Positions 45,087 to 56,508 of a stretch of DNA of 64,000 nucleotides are shown here, piece after piece. The translations under genes were made by a program, and so were the position numbers. Numbering within the stretch: the first letter of the stretch is position 1; every line of letters begins with the position of its first letter. The stretch spans positions 558,001 to 622,000 of the forward strand of contig JAKUHH010000084.1 of the NCBI GenBank assembly GCA_022701365.1, read 5' to 3'. The stretch comes from Mycocentrospora acerina (taxonomy: Eukaryota > Ascomycota > Dothideomycetes > Pleosporales). Below the pieces are notes generated by a model. The model saw only the letters and a list, made by a program, of their open reading frames with translations. It ran no database searches and was not told where the DNA came from.

Positions 45087-45860
45087 ATGTCCAAAATTGC
45101 CCGTATCACAATGTTCAAACTCCCCGAAGCCTCGGACATACAAGAATTGATCCAGAAATACTCCACCCTAACCCAAGACGCCAAAAAGGTACCATACAGC
45201 CCCCCCTCCCCCCATTCCTTCCCTCACCGCAATTCTCCGCATCTGGCCCAAAAGAAAGAAGAAGCCCCACACATAAATCTCCACCCCCACACTACACAGC
45301 ACCACACATACATACATACACTGCACGTGCATGCCCATCACATCCCATCACCTCACATAATACCCGCCAAGCACAGACACAAACAAAAAAAACAAATGGA
45401 TCCCCCCTACCCTATGCTATGCTATCCTACCCTCTTACGTCCCCACATCCCAGCAATACTACGCAAGAAAAAAATCCCCCCCCCCACATACAAGCCTCCA
45501 CAGTAGCGTCTCCTACTAGATACAAATTTTACATTGGGGGAGGAGAGGACAACAAGCACGCTAGCTAGCTAGTCAGATACACACACACACACACACACGC
45601 CTACAATGTAATGTAGCTAACAGGTTGATTTCTCTCTCTCCCTCTAGCCCGACGGCAAGCCTTACATTGAATCTGCGAGCGCGAGCCGGCCGCACGCAGA
45701 CCCGCGGAACCAGGGGTACACGCTTGTGTGCCGCACGGTGTTTGCGTCCAGGGCGGACATGGGCTTCTACGACGACGAGTGCGAGGCGCATGCTGCGATC
45801 AAGGCGTTTGTGAAGCCGAGGAGTGCCGGGCCAGCGTTGATGGTGTACATGGATGTTTAG
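45087..45860 (+). CDS. Stress-responsive A/B-barrel (Dabb) domain protein
   Basis: A small dimeric ferredoxin-like barrel protein of unknown substrate; the family includes stress-induced proteins and some small-molecule enzymes. Exons 45087..45188 and 45648..45860 give 104 residues, the usual size. The join reads LTQDAKKPDGKPYIESASAS. Exon 1 has the first strand ARITMFKLPEASD; exon 2 has the later core (GYTLVCRTVFASRADMGFYD, DECEAHAAIKAFV, PALMVYMDV). The 459-bp intron (GTACCA..CCTCTAG) is several times longer than most others in the window and contains C-rich runs and a CA microsatellite, so an unseen alternative splice is possible. The gene converges with the farnesyltransferase gene, 228 bp between stops. 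Confidence 0.8.
45579..45600. repeat. CA dinucleotide microsatellite in intron
   Basis: About ten CA units within the long intron of the Dabb gene, just upstream of its 3' splice site. Confidence 0.85.
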
Positions 45861-46088
45861 ATTGGGGGGAAGGGGATTGGGGGGTTTTTTCTTATCAGGA
45901 TGGAAATGGGTTAGGGGTGGAAGACGGGATGGAGAGAATGCATTAAAGGGCTTTTGAATAGGCGGGGGGTTTCTTGTTACTCTCTCTTTCTCTCTCTAGC
46001 TCTCTCTAGCTCTCGTCAAGTCACATCCGGGGGGAGGGAGGGGGTTTAAATTAAATATACGTGTATTCTGTACATGTACGTGTGTTTT

Positions 46089-47632
46089 TCAGAAACCGAC
46101 TTTGTCCTCAAAGTACCTCCTGCACTCGTATACCGATCTGTAGGGGATGATGAAAACGGGGTGTACACCTCGCACTACGTCGTCTTGGTCCCAAACGTCG
46201 TCTTGGTCAACTTCTCCCTCCGTCTTCCAGTGGTATGGCGCGCCTAGATTTATACTTCCAAGTCCTTTGTTTACTTCCTCGTCGTACACATACCTGTGCT
46301 GTGCGTGGCTGAGTCCCGCGAGATTGTAGCACGTGTGGTATGCATCTGCTGGCTTTCCTGGTTTATCTCTGAGCCCGCCGTTTTTGGCTTGTGCGGCAGC
46401 GAGAATGTAGCGTGCGAGAGCCTTGCGGTTCCAAAGTCCGGGGGTGGTTGCGGCCTCGACGAGGGACCAGCAGCCGCCTACCCAGTGGGAGTAGCATCCG
46501 TCGACGAGCTTGTTGGTGCGGCCGTTGTAGCCGCCTTCTGGGCTGGCCTGACGAGAGGAAAGCCAGTGGATCAGCAGTGGGATGTCGAGGTACTTGTTCA
46601 ATGTTTCTTTCGGTGGGCCGATGATAGATAGACAACCTAGGCCACAAAAGGCATACGCGCCGTGGGCTTCGTTACCAGGTGCGGCGGAGATTCCGCCGTC
46701 CCAGGACTGGCATTTGGAGACCCAGTCGCCGAGATTGTCGACAAAGGTGGTGAGGCCGTGAGCACGGGCAGGTGCGTCTGGAGGAAGGTCGAGGGGGATG
46801 TTTAGGAGGGAGAGGACGACGACGGCGCAATAGGCACCGCGGATGTCTTCTTCGCCGCCGGCAACCATGGTGAAGCCACCGTCGGCTTGTTTCATGCGGC
46901 CGAGAAAGTGCCACATACCTTTACGGTTGATGGTCTCGTAGGTTGCCGTGCCACCGGCCATGGCAAGGGATAAAACGGCAGCATAGGTACACGCGAGATG
47001 AGGTAGCTGGCCATATCCGCCTCCGAACCCACCTTCAGGATGTTGGGCCAGGGAGAACGTGTGTGCTGTCCTGGAAAAAGAAATGTCAGACATGTAGTTC
47101 TTTGGTGAGACTTAATACCAGAGATGTGATTTGAAGAAAAAAAAAATAAGAATCAAGTAGATGACTAGAATATGACCTACTGGTTTTGATATGTGGAAAT
47201 ATCGTAACCCATGACGGACAAGCCCTGGAGGGCCCAATAAAGGATCCAAGGCCGGGAAGCATCCATCATAGCAAAATGCGATGGGTAGTCTTCCAGAGCC
47301 TGCTCCAGCATATTGATATGACTTTGTCGTTGGAGTTTTGGTAGACCGCAGGCATTGAGAGGGAAGCCATGAGGATTTCCCTCCAAGAATGGCAGGACAA
47401 CTTCCAGAGTGCTATCCTGCAGTTTCGATGTACCCGTCTCCAAGCTGTCTCTTATCGGCATGGTTACACTGTCCAAGTACGCAATGTTGGCCTGCTCTTC
47501 AACCGTGGCGGTGCCCATGTCTTCGTACTCGCCCTCTGAGTCGGACAGTTCTTCAATCCGCTCGGACTCGGAGATGATTTCTTGCAAGCGGGAAGAGGGT
47601 GCCTGAGCGGGAGTTCGTAGCGGGAGAGCCAT
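46089..47632 (-). CDS. ram1: Protein farnesyltransferase beta subunit
   Basis: Catalytic subunit that attaches farnesyl to CaaX proteins such as Ras and fungal pheromone. Exons 47181..47632 and 46089..47070, with a 110-bp intron (GTAGGT..TTCCAG); 477 residues, normal for the family. The join reads STYQNQTAHTFSLAQHPEGG. Prenyltransferase repeats of the GGFxGG/DGG type are visible: PEGGFGGGYGQLPHLACTYA, ADGGFTMVAGGEEDIRGAYC, WDGGISAAPGNEAHGAYAFC and PEGGYNGRTNKLVDGCYSHW. The zinc ligands are Asp341 and Cys343 (VDGCY) and His396 (AYHTCY). I start at 47632 because GAAAATGGC is a good context; an in-frame ATG at 47710 would add 26 residues. It acts as a heterodimer with an alpha subunit that is not in this window. 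Confidence 0.93.
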
Positions 47633-48020
47633 TTTCTTAACGTGCACTTTTTGGTTGTCTGGACTTGGTAGGCACGTGGATGGGCATGTATGAGTGGCCC
47701 GTGTGAACAAAGGACTTTTTTTTCGCTCAGACGGATATTGTTGGTGGCGGGCTGTTAGTATTGTTCAGTATGCGCGGGCAGATGCCTGAAGGGGAGAAAC
47801 CATGTCACAGCCACTGGAACACACTGGTCAACTACACAGGCGGATGGACATTCAAGGAGTGTCCTTTACGTTTGCACAGATGGTGGGCAAAGATGTGGAG
47901 TAGAGTGGCACGTGTAAAGCTTGATTGGGACGGCTGGGCTTGGCAACAATTTCATGTTCAATCTTGGTTGCACTCGTCTTCAGCAAATAAAGTCTACCCT
48001 TCCACCTCAACCCTGCGCAC
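47633..48020. other. Promoter of the farnesyltransferase gene
   Basis: 388 bp between two minus-strand genes. It holds the farnesyltransferase promoter and the 3' end of the cupin gene. Nothing else is seen. Confidence 0.45.
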
Positions 48021-48569
48021 TCAGTCGGACGACCGTACGCCTGGCATACCCGCCAGTTCCTCGCTAAATTTCTGCCCCGCAATCTCCAACGGCTTGCTCT
48101 CCTGCAGCACGAACAGCATGCGCGCCCACTCTGTCTTGGAGTGGTTGATCCACTGATGCATAGTACCCCGCTGAATAGCGACATCTCCCCGCTTCATAAT
48201 GCGTGTCTCGTCGCTGTCCAGCAGTAGCTCGACCTGGCCTTCGAGAACACATCCGTAGTCTAGGCTGACAGTCCGGTGCATTTTACACTCCGTCTGTGGA
48301 GGAATATCGACGTGGCGGAGCACTGTTCCCCCCGAGACGACGAGACCTGGTGCATCTCCTAGATATCCAGCATACACGTCGAGGTCTTTGTCGCTGCTCA
48401 GATCGACGGGGAAGCCTTTGGTGGTGTAGCTAAGGGCGAATGCAAGGCCGTCATCATTTGGCTTCATCTTGCTCTCTTCGTCAAAAGCATTGCTGAAGAT
48501 GGCTTTTCCGCTGTCGTCGTGTGTTGTGATGTAACGGTGGATTTTGGAAAGGGCGCCAACGTGAGCCAT
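48021..48569 (-). CDS. Single-domain cupin protein
   Basis: 182 residues from an ATG at 48569 (MAHVGALSKIHRYITTHD); an upstream ATG at 48638 would add 23 poorly conserved-looking residues. The C-terminal half is a cupin barrel. Motif 1 is around TECKMHRTVSLDYGCVLEG and motif 2 is KRGDVAIQRGTMHQWINHS. The metal-binding His of motif 1 (MHRT) and His of motif 2 (MHQW) are present; the Glu of classical motif 1 is replaced in the aligned region. Similar fungal proteins are annotated only as cupin-domain proteins and some act in small-molecule pathways. Substrate and role are unknown. No transmembrane or signal segment is visible. Confidence 0.85.
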   Translation of the reverse strand: MAHVGALSKIHRYITTHDDSGKAIFSNAFDEESKMKPNDDGLAFALSYTTKGFPVDLSSDKDLDVYAGYLGDAPGLVVSGGTVLRHVDIPPQTECKMHRTVSLDYGCVLEGQVELLLDSDETRIMKRGDVAIQRGTMHQWINHSKTEWARMLFVLQESKPLEIAGQKFSEELAGMPGVRSSD

Positions 48570-50937
48570 TGTACGAGTTACAACTAGGTTGTTTTTGTAT
48601 GGACGGAGGTTGGGAGTATACGACGTGTTTTCAAGCATAGATTAGAAACACGAGATCGCAGTGACTGTGCTTGTATTCACGGCATTATTGCAGACTTGCT
48701 CTCCTTCTTTCTACCGGCTACCATGTACCTGTGTAAATGACCCCGCGCGACACCAGCCATCCGGGATATGCAGTGAGGAGCCGAACTCCGATGGCGTCGC
48801 GACTTCTCTGGTACGCTCGCTCCGAGATCGACACAGTACACGAGGCTATCGTGTTGAACTGCAGCACCGGTACATAAACGTTCAGTACCATTCGGAGATT
48901 TCGACACGCTGAAGCCGTCGTCGTTGTGGTGGAGTGGTTGGGCAGGCACGCTAGACACCCACCTGCCTCACTACTTCCCGACTTTGACCAAACAAACTCG
49001 GCTTGTATTACAGTGTCCTTGAAAAAAAAAACTCGGCATCACCTGTGTGCTCTCGTATTAGGATTACCGTATAGAAGTCAGCAGCAGCAGTCATCGGATG
49101 TATAATGGTTTCTTTTTCTTTACAGTCACCGGCGATACTCTTCGCCTTAAGAAGTACGTTATAGCCGTAATCCCTGCTCTCAGAGCACCTAGTTTTGCTG
49201 CAGCTGCTACACGCAGAAAGAGTGTTACGCAAATTTCCTTTTTCTTTTTTATATATTACTGCGCGTATGCATCGACAGACATGATGCAGAAAGCCGACGC
49301 AGAGAATTGAGCGATTATCCTACCTGCTTATACGAAGTGGTCCTATCCAAAGGTGCAAAGTGATCTTGACAATTTATAAGCCCTATCTGCAACCAACCAA
49401 GTGATGTGCAGCAGGTCTCCAAAGTAGGCTGTGATTAAGTAATCAATAAGGTTATTGCCACCTACCAACACGTGCACCACTCTATCATAATGAACTGCTA
49501 AATCGGAGATCTTCAGTTCATGATGTCATGTTAGTAACCCAGGCCTTTCCTGGCGACCGCTTATTCAGTGTTGAGAGGGAGAGAGAGGAAAAGAGCGCAT
49601 CCGCGACACACCGCTCCTCATCCGAGGAGAAAAACGACGACGTTAGTTTTTCCTTGACCGCGATTTCCACATATCACCCCCAACGTTTTCAATAAGTTTC
49701 TAGGATGTTTGCTCGACTCGTTTGAGACTACTGTTTGAAGGATGGGTGTCGGAGCATTGCTCGATCTGTTGCTGCGGGTGGGCGTGTAGTCGGGAATGCC
49801 GTCGAGTGAGGTGAGGGCCAACGACTAGCGTTGAGCACATGCCACATCAAAGTAGGTGGGCAAAAGTGAGTCTGTCTGGACAGTCGAATCCTCTTTGGAT
49901 TTCTTCTTTGGTCCTTGCTGCCATCCAACTTGGTGTGGGCAAGCCCAGTTCAGTCCAGGCACGAGACTAAACAGGCAAGACTCTTAAATTAGCCAAGTGA
50001 AGTCGACATCATGTACGACATCGACAAGCGGTACGCCCAGACCAGATCTGTAACTTTAAAACGATTGGAGCCAAACTTCTCCACAAGATTGATTGAACGA
50101 TCCGAAGCGCTGTGCAGGTTAGATTGTCCGAAGTAACAACGCAGTCACGGTAAAGAGCCGGAAGCAAGCTGCACGACATGGGGTTCGAGTGGCGGAGGAT
50201 AGAGCTCGGAGGGCAAATGTGCTATGCAGAACGAAACGTAGACATGGCAGATGCAGTCACGAGGAAGTCAGCTGGGTGGGGGTTTCCTTTCCTCGTGTCA
50301 CCTCTTGCGTGCCACCAACGTGACAGGAGCTTTGCGAGGGATTGGGCGTGGTGGAGATTTGCACAGGCTGGCAACGACAATTGATGAGATGCACGCCAGC
50401 GCATGACAGGCTATAGGTTACATGAAACGTCGGCCTCTTGGGAAAAAAGTGGCTGCAAGGGATTGGTTGGAGTGGCACAGAGTGGCAATGGCGTTGTACA
50501 GAACGCACTGCTGACATGCATCTTGTCCCGAAGCAGCAAACGTCGGTTCCTTGGTGGGATGCTATGTAGGTTGCCAGCGCGAAGGAGCGCCAGAGAAAAC
50601 AGACAGCAAGCAGGTGGGGACGGGCGAGAGAGGTTCTCGTGTTCTGAACTACTCGACGAACGTACGATGACGGAAGAGGGTCTGGGTCTGGTGAGGCGCG
50701 CTCTGCCATGTCGGTGAGTTTGACGTGTTGAGGGCGGAAAGGCATGGAAGAGAGGCAGGCCGGGGCATGCCCGTGCAGCGAAGCTCGCGCTGGCTGGCAT
50801 GTTGGGGGACGTCTACCATACTAGTAGTACGATGCTGTCGTAAGACTCGGATCGGCTTGTCATGGCTCGAACCGTTGGCTGCGCTTAGGGCAGCTGGGGA
50901 CATGGGCATGACGCAGCAGATTTTCTGCCGTGCTGGA

Positions 50938-50983
50938 CAGGCAGAGGAGGCAGAGGAGGCAGAAGAGGCAGACAGGACAGGAC
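50938..50983. repeat. GA/GC-rich 9-bp tandem repeat
   Basis: Imperfect copies of GAGGCAGAG in a row, about five units. Confidence 0.7.
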
Positions 50984-51193
50984 GTCAATGTTCGGCGTGT
51001 GTTCGGGACGGAGCACAGTGGGCAGCCTGCCAGCCTCGAGGGTCGACGTTGGATGCTTTGTTTTTGCTCGGTGCTGCTTGCTCGGTGCGCTGATCCCGCA
51101 TGGCCCTTGGACCCTTTTGCAGCGCCTGCCGGCATGTTATCAGCGAGGGCGGGGGCTGCACCAGGGCGGCGTGTGAGTGGCCAGGCCAGACAC

Positions 51194-51316
51194 GGCGAGG
51201 CAGCGAGGCAGCGAGGCAGCCAGACACACAGCTAGGTAGACAGCCAGACAGCCAGACAGACAGATAGACAGACAGCCAGACAGCCAGACACACAGCCAGG
51301 CACATAGCCAGGCAAC
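51194..51316. repeat. Imperfect 8-bp repeat array (CAGCCAGA family)
   Basis: Over about 120 bp, GCGAGGCA units pass into CAGCCAGA/CAGACAGA/CAGCCAGG units. A degenerate minisatellite about 400 bp upstream of the zinc-cluster regulator start. Confidence 0.8.
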
Positions 51317-51703
51317 GACTCGGGGCAGGCGTGCGGAGGATTGCCCTCGCTAGCAGCGATGCGCCGCCCGGCAGCGTGCCCAGCAGCTCGACTCGCCGCG
51401 GCTCTGCGAGTGGCAGCAGCAGCAACAACAAAAGCAGGGTGCCCTCGACTTGCAGCGCACATCGTGCGGACCGCTGCAGCGCCTGGAGCGCTACGGTCGA
51501 GTTAGTCGAGACTACGGCGGGCAGAGGGCTCTGCTAGCTGTGGGGGGCTGGCGTGCCCAGGCGCAGTGCCCTCACCGCCATTTAGTCGGCGCTGCGCTCT
51601 GCTCAGGCCTGGTCCGCTTCCTCCCACACCGCCCGCGACCAGTTCGAGCGGCTGAGCAGCGTCTCTCCAAAAACACTCATCCACCGTTCTTCGGCCCACC
51701 ACC

Positions 51704-54345
51704 ATGGAGAACCAACACATCGACTTTGACGGCACGCTGTACGGCGTCGACGGCGGCTTCGACCCCAACTACGACCCCAACCGCCAGACATATACCTTCG
51801 CCCCGACCTGGCCGCTGCCGCTCTCGCCGCCCACCATGCAGCACCACGCCCAGCACGACGTCGGCCACCAGCACCAGCACCAGCACCACAGCAGCACCGT
51901 CAGCACCGCCGGCTCCAGCACCCACGCCCAGCACGCCAGCCAGCACCTCCAGCACAGCACCCACAGCCAGCACAGCCAGCGCCGCATCGACAATGCTGCC
52001 TCGTCGGCGACCCACGGCTCGCTCTCGGCGACCACAGGCGCCATTTCGCCGCTCACCACCGTGGGCCTCAGCTTCCCTGCCGCCATGCAGCCAATGAACC
52101 CCATGCTGGCCACGTGGATGAACTTCAACACCACCGACAGCTTCAACGACGCCTATGCACAGGGCACCATGGGTATGGCCGCCGACTACAATGCAACCTT
52201 TGGCGGCCAGCTGCAGACGTCGCCCGTCGACTACGGCATCAACCCCCAGGCCGCCCTGCTCAACTCCATGTCCATGGCCCCCTTCAGCATGATGAACCCC
52301 ACCGCCCTCGACATGCACCAGACCATGCACGCCGCCCCCTTCCAGATGGCCGACTTCCAGCAGGAGTTTACTAACATCCCCACCGCCCAGGACTTCACCG
52401 GCGCCTCCAACATGGCCGCTGCCAGCGTCTCCACGGGCTCGCCGGGCGAGAACTGGATGGAGATCCGCTCCCTGTCCAGCAGCGACAACGGCTGGGTCGA
52501 CATTGGACACCGCAGCTCGTACGACTTCTCGGACACGTCGGCCATCATCTTCAACCCTGCACAGTCGCTCCACATCCGCACAAACTCGGACTCGTCCCAC
52601 TCAAACCACTCCGACGTCCCGCGCTCGGCGCACTCCTTCAGCAGCTTCGAGGAGATTCAGTTCCCCATGAGCTCGCCTCAGTCCGAGTCGAACAATCTGC
52701 AGCTTGTGCACTCCCCCTCGCATTCGCTCTCTCTCTCGCATTCGCACTCCCATTCCGACAGCTGCAGCCACGGCCACGGACTGCCCATGGACGATCACGA
52801 GTTTGCACGCAACTACATTTCGCCCAACCAGTCTGTCAGCCCGCCAATGGCCCGTGTCGAGCCCATTGTCATCAAGCAGTCGGCGTCCAACTCTGCATCC
52901 CCGACGTCGTCCGCCGTCAGCTCGCCGCCAGCCCGCCGCAGAAAGTCGCCCGTTGTAGCCACGCCCATTGGAGCCAAGCCAACCAAGACGATTGTGAAGA
53001 AGACGCCAGCACACACTACCAAAAAGGACACGACTGGCGAGAAGCGCGTTGGCAGGAGACGCGGCCCCCTCCGGCCTGACCAGCGCCAGCAGGCCCACGA
53101 GATCCGCAAGCTGCGTGCTTGCCTGAGGTGCAAGTTCCTCAAGAAGACGTGTGACAAGGGCGATCCGTGCGCTGGCTGCCAGCCATCCCACGCTCGCCTC
53201 TGGCAGGTTCCATGCACGCGCATTGACATCAAGGATATCGCCTATTTCATGAAGGATTGGAAAGCCGATTACGAGCGCCACGTCAGCCTTGGCTTTTCCA
53301 TTGGCAACATCAAGGGCTTCTCGGAGCAAGAACGCCCCATCTACGTCACCCACGGCTACGGCCACTACCTCCCCATCATGGCCCGCGAGGTCTACGTTCG
53401 CGACGAAAAGTGCTTTGGCGTCGACTGGCACGAGAGCATCAACGGTCTCCACTTTGAGATTGAGACTGCCAAGCTCTCTGCTGGCATGGAGGGCATCTCC
53501 CGTGCTATGCTCTCAGACTACCTTGACCGTCACATTGATGGTGGCTTCGAGGCATTCGTCGACGAGTACTTTGAGGGTACTTACTTCCTCACCGAGCTGT
53601 TGAAGACGGCCTACCGCTTCTACCAGCGCGAGAAGCTTCCCGTCATCCGCAAGGCACTGAAGCTTGTTGTTGCCTACAACCTCACCATGCACGTCACCAT
53701 GGTCGAAGGCTTCGGTGACGAAGACGCAACCCTCGGAAAGGTCGATGATGAGCAATCCAAGTTCTGCGGCAAGACCGTGGCACCTGTCATGATCAACTTC
53801 CAGGTCAAGTGCGCTCTCGCCGATACGTGGCGTGAGCTGCAGAAGGATGTCCTCGAGGAGCTTTCTTCTCTGTACCAGTCTGTTTACAGCGGTGACAAGC
53901 TGAAGAACTGGCCTACCATCTTCATGCTTGCTGCTATCCTGCTCGCGGTCTGGGAACTGATCCAGTTCGACTGCAACTACCGTGTTCCCGACCACAGCGC
54001 CGTCAACAAGTTCTGCAGCGATATGGAGGGTACGCCTGTCGGTGTGATTGTTGGCCTCTTCTCCGCCATCTCGCAAAAACTTCCCTCGTTCGCCGAGTGG
54101 GATACCCGCAAACACCACCACCTCCTGAACTCCAACGGAGCGGTGTGTGACGCCATGACTGAGGTCCGCGCGCATGTCACCAAATATGGTACGCTTAATA
54201 CCCTACCCCTTTGAACTCACATGAAGCTAACGCAACCCCCCTAGACACGTACCTCCGATCAAGAAGCGATTGCAAATTCGATCGCAACGACTTTGACTCG
54301 TTGTCGAACAAGTTTTTGTCCAAGCTTGTCATCCGTGCAAACTAA
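51704..54345 (+). CDS. Zn2Cys6-type transcription factor with unusual cluster spacing
   Basis: Exons 51704..54188 and 54245..54345, with a 56-bp intron (GTACGC..CCCCTAG); 861 residues. The last exon ends NKFLSKLVIRAN. The N-terminal half is low complexity and rich in His, Gln, Ser and Met, with runs such as HQHQHQHH and SHSHSHSHSDS; it is probably a transactivation region. A basic segment (VGRRRGPLRPDQRQ) precedes the zinc cluster, which starts at Cys473 (ACLRCKFLKKTC, then DPCAGCQPSHARLWQVPC). The spacing is CX2CX6CX5CX2CX11C, so the last loop is longer than the usual 6-9. The C-terminal part is helical and well conserved-looking, as in a small group of Pezizomycotina regulators of development whose targets I cannot name. 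The protein is nuclear by inference. Codon use is strongly C-ending, unlike the AT-rich left part of the window. Confidence 0.85.
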
Positions 54346-55920
54346 GGACTTTCCACCTCGACAACATCTTCGCCTCTCTATCATTAGGCTGCACAGACAC
54401 CAACCTCCTATTCTTCACATCATCACCAACATCCCGCAGCATCCTCTCATGGACTCATACAATCAACGACTTACTTGCACGTAACGGCTGACGACTGCAT
54501 TAAACAACGATGAACGACATTTGCATTTTGCGATTTCCCGGCATCCTGGATGCCAAGTCAGCAACCAGCTTTCGGGTCATATCATCAAACTATAACGACA
54601 CTCCTTGCGAACGACAGCTGGACGACTTTTCTACGATGATTTTAACTCACGGTTTACGATGGTCCACGATACGATGGCCACGGCAATTTTTTGAAATTTA
54701 CTTCTTCCTGCAGCCGGAACAGGACGGTGATCCTTTGTTCCCGGCACTTCTTGCGTACACTGTCAAAGGTCCTAGACGGCCACCCACACTTCAACCCGTC
54801 TGTTGCTGTGTAAATAGCTGGCTCTTGGCTTCTTGACATTTGTTTCCTTGTTTCTTCTCATGATTGTGTTATTGGCATAGCGGGCGAGTCGGACCTTTTT
54901 TTATTTTTCTCTCTCAATCATCATGACAGTCATGGATGCTGTCAAAGGTACATCATCTCTCTTCCTGTTTCTCTCCGTCTTCCAAATCAGTTTCAACATC
55001 AAATATGTACCTATTAACTATCATTGTTGGGGCAAAAAGTGGGAGCCAATGAATCTCCATTATTTTTCGGAAATATTCTTCCACTCATTTTTTATCGCGT
55101 GTGTTCCCATGCCACCAATATGCCACAGCTGGTTTGGAGGTTTCGAAGCAGTTTACTCCCTCTCTCTTGCAGATATAGGTTGACAGCATTCGTGTGCATG
55201 TGCGTGTGCTTTGAAGGTACATTCATCCATCAGACCCAAAGGGTCATGAAGTAGGTGTCTAGGCTCACGAACAAGCCATTAATATGCAAATTTCACCAGT
55301 CTTTTTTTTCATATTAATTATTCTGCTCTCTTCAAAGAAATAGATATGAAGAAAAAAAAATGAAAATCGTTCCACCAGTGAAGTAGACTATGTGAATTAT
55401 CTTCTGAACCAAAAATTTAATATTCAATCACTTACTCTGACTCATAAACACTTTTTTTTCGTCCTACGCTCGCTCTTCACTTTGTGTAACTTCTCCCCCG
55501 CCTTCCTCTCTCAAAAGAAAAGAAATCCAACACCCCCCAAAAAAAACTCCTAAATCTCCTAGCTCGCAAGAAAAGAAGAATTCTCCTCTCCCTCACAACT
55601 ACTTACCATACCATGCCTTGCCTACCATACCTACGTAGTCATCAAGTCAAAATACTTAATTTAAAATAAAACTCTCCTTTCGCTCTTACCTTCTCACCGC
55701 CCTTTCTCCCCCCCAAATCAAACCACACTAAGGGGGAGGAGGTACCTACGAAACTCTCCCATTTACCTCTTACTCTTACTCTTACACCCCCTTCCCCCCT
55801 CCCCCCAATATTCTCCGCTTCCCACATATCCACCCACCCCTCTGATCTACCCGAGCTCCGAGCCCCGAACCCGAGCCCTGATCTACCACGGTTACGGCGG
55901 CGGGGAGGGGCGAGGGGGAA

Positions 55921-55958
55921 GTCATGTGTCGTGTCATGCTGTGTCGTGTCATGTCATG
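55921..55958. repeat. GTGTCGTGTCAT short tandem repeat
   Basis: Imperfect direct copies of GTGTCGTGTCATG in succession. Confidence 0.6.
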
Positions 55959-56176
55959 TAGTATGCGAATTAGACCCGTGTTGTGTGTCATGTTAGTCCA
56001 TGGGGAACGGGGGTGTTGCTTGTTCGTTTGGTTGGGCTAGTTGGCTTAGTCGGCTTAGTTAGTTGGCTGGCTAGGTTTTGTTAGTTTTCTTGGTGGGGGG
56101 GGGGGGATTTTCTTTAACCCCGGTGCCTGGCGCTAAGTAGGAGTTAGGGGGGTTGGTCGGTGGTAGTTTGATGGTT

Positions 56177-56210
56177 AGGGCGGGGCGGGTGCTGGGTGGG
56201 TGGGTGGGGG
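56177..56210 (+). other. G-quadruplex-capable sequence
   Basis: Seven runs of three or more G in 34 bases, with short loops (G3-C-G4-C-G3-TGCT-G3-T-G3-T-G3-T-G5). Well above the four runs needed for an intramolecular quadruplex. It lies about 300 bp beyond the 3' end of the aldo/keto reductase gene, on the strand opposite to its transcript. Confidence 0.7.
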
Positions 56211-56508
56211 AGTGGTTAGTGGGGATGTTCACCGGAAAGGCGGTGGGGTATGACGATGGGGGGAGGGGAGTTGCTTGAAGTCGGGTGGTATCTATTCTGG
56301 GATAGTAGGGGTTTGAGTCGTTCGTGTGTCGGACTTGAGAAAAGGCAAGAAATGGACTGATTGTATGGTTGTGTCTGGACTTTTTTTTCGATTGTATCAT
56401 CTCATGTCTACTTCTCCTTGTTCTCCTGCTTGGATTTCCTAATCCTGAAAGGAGAGTCGTCCCAATCACAATCCCCCCGTTTTCCAACTCTTTGCTCCTT
56501 CCCTTTGT

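Larger units (their letters stand above)
48570..51703. other. Long intergenic region, GC-richer and repeat-bearing on the right
   Basis: 3.1 kb between the divergent cupin and zinc-cluster genes. Many overlapping frames lie on both strands at 50.2-51.6 kb; none has a motif. Tandem repeats lie at 50938-50983 and 51194-51316. The right part is probably promoter and long 5' leader of the regulator. Confidence 0.45.
54346..56508. other. Intergenic with low-complexity and G-rich DNA
   Basis: 2.2 kb. It begins with the regulator's 3' UTR, then AT-rich DNA, then C-rich and G-rich tracts at 55.5-56.3 kb. Short repeats (TGTCGTGTCA at 55921-55958; GTTGGCT-like at 56028-56075) occur. No gene is seen. 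Confidence 0.45.

Noticed and set aside
51677..52600. 307-codon minus-strand frame
   Set aside because: Exact antisense of the low-complexity N-terminus of the zinc-cluster regulator; Val/Gly/His-rich shadow.
52601..53452. 283-codon minus-strand frame
   Set aside because: Antisense of the same regulator, including its zinc cluster; no motif of its own.
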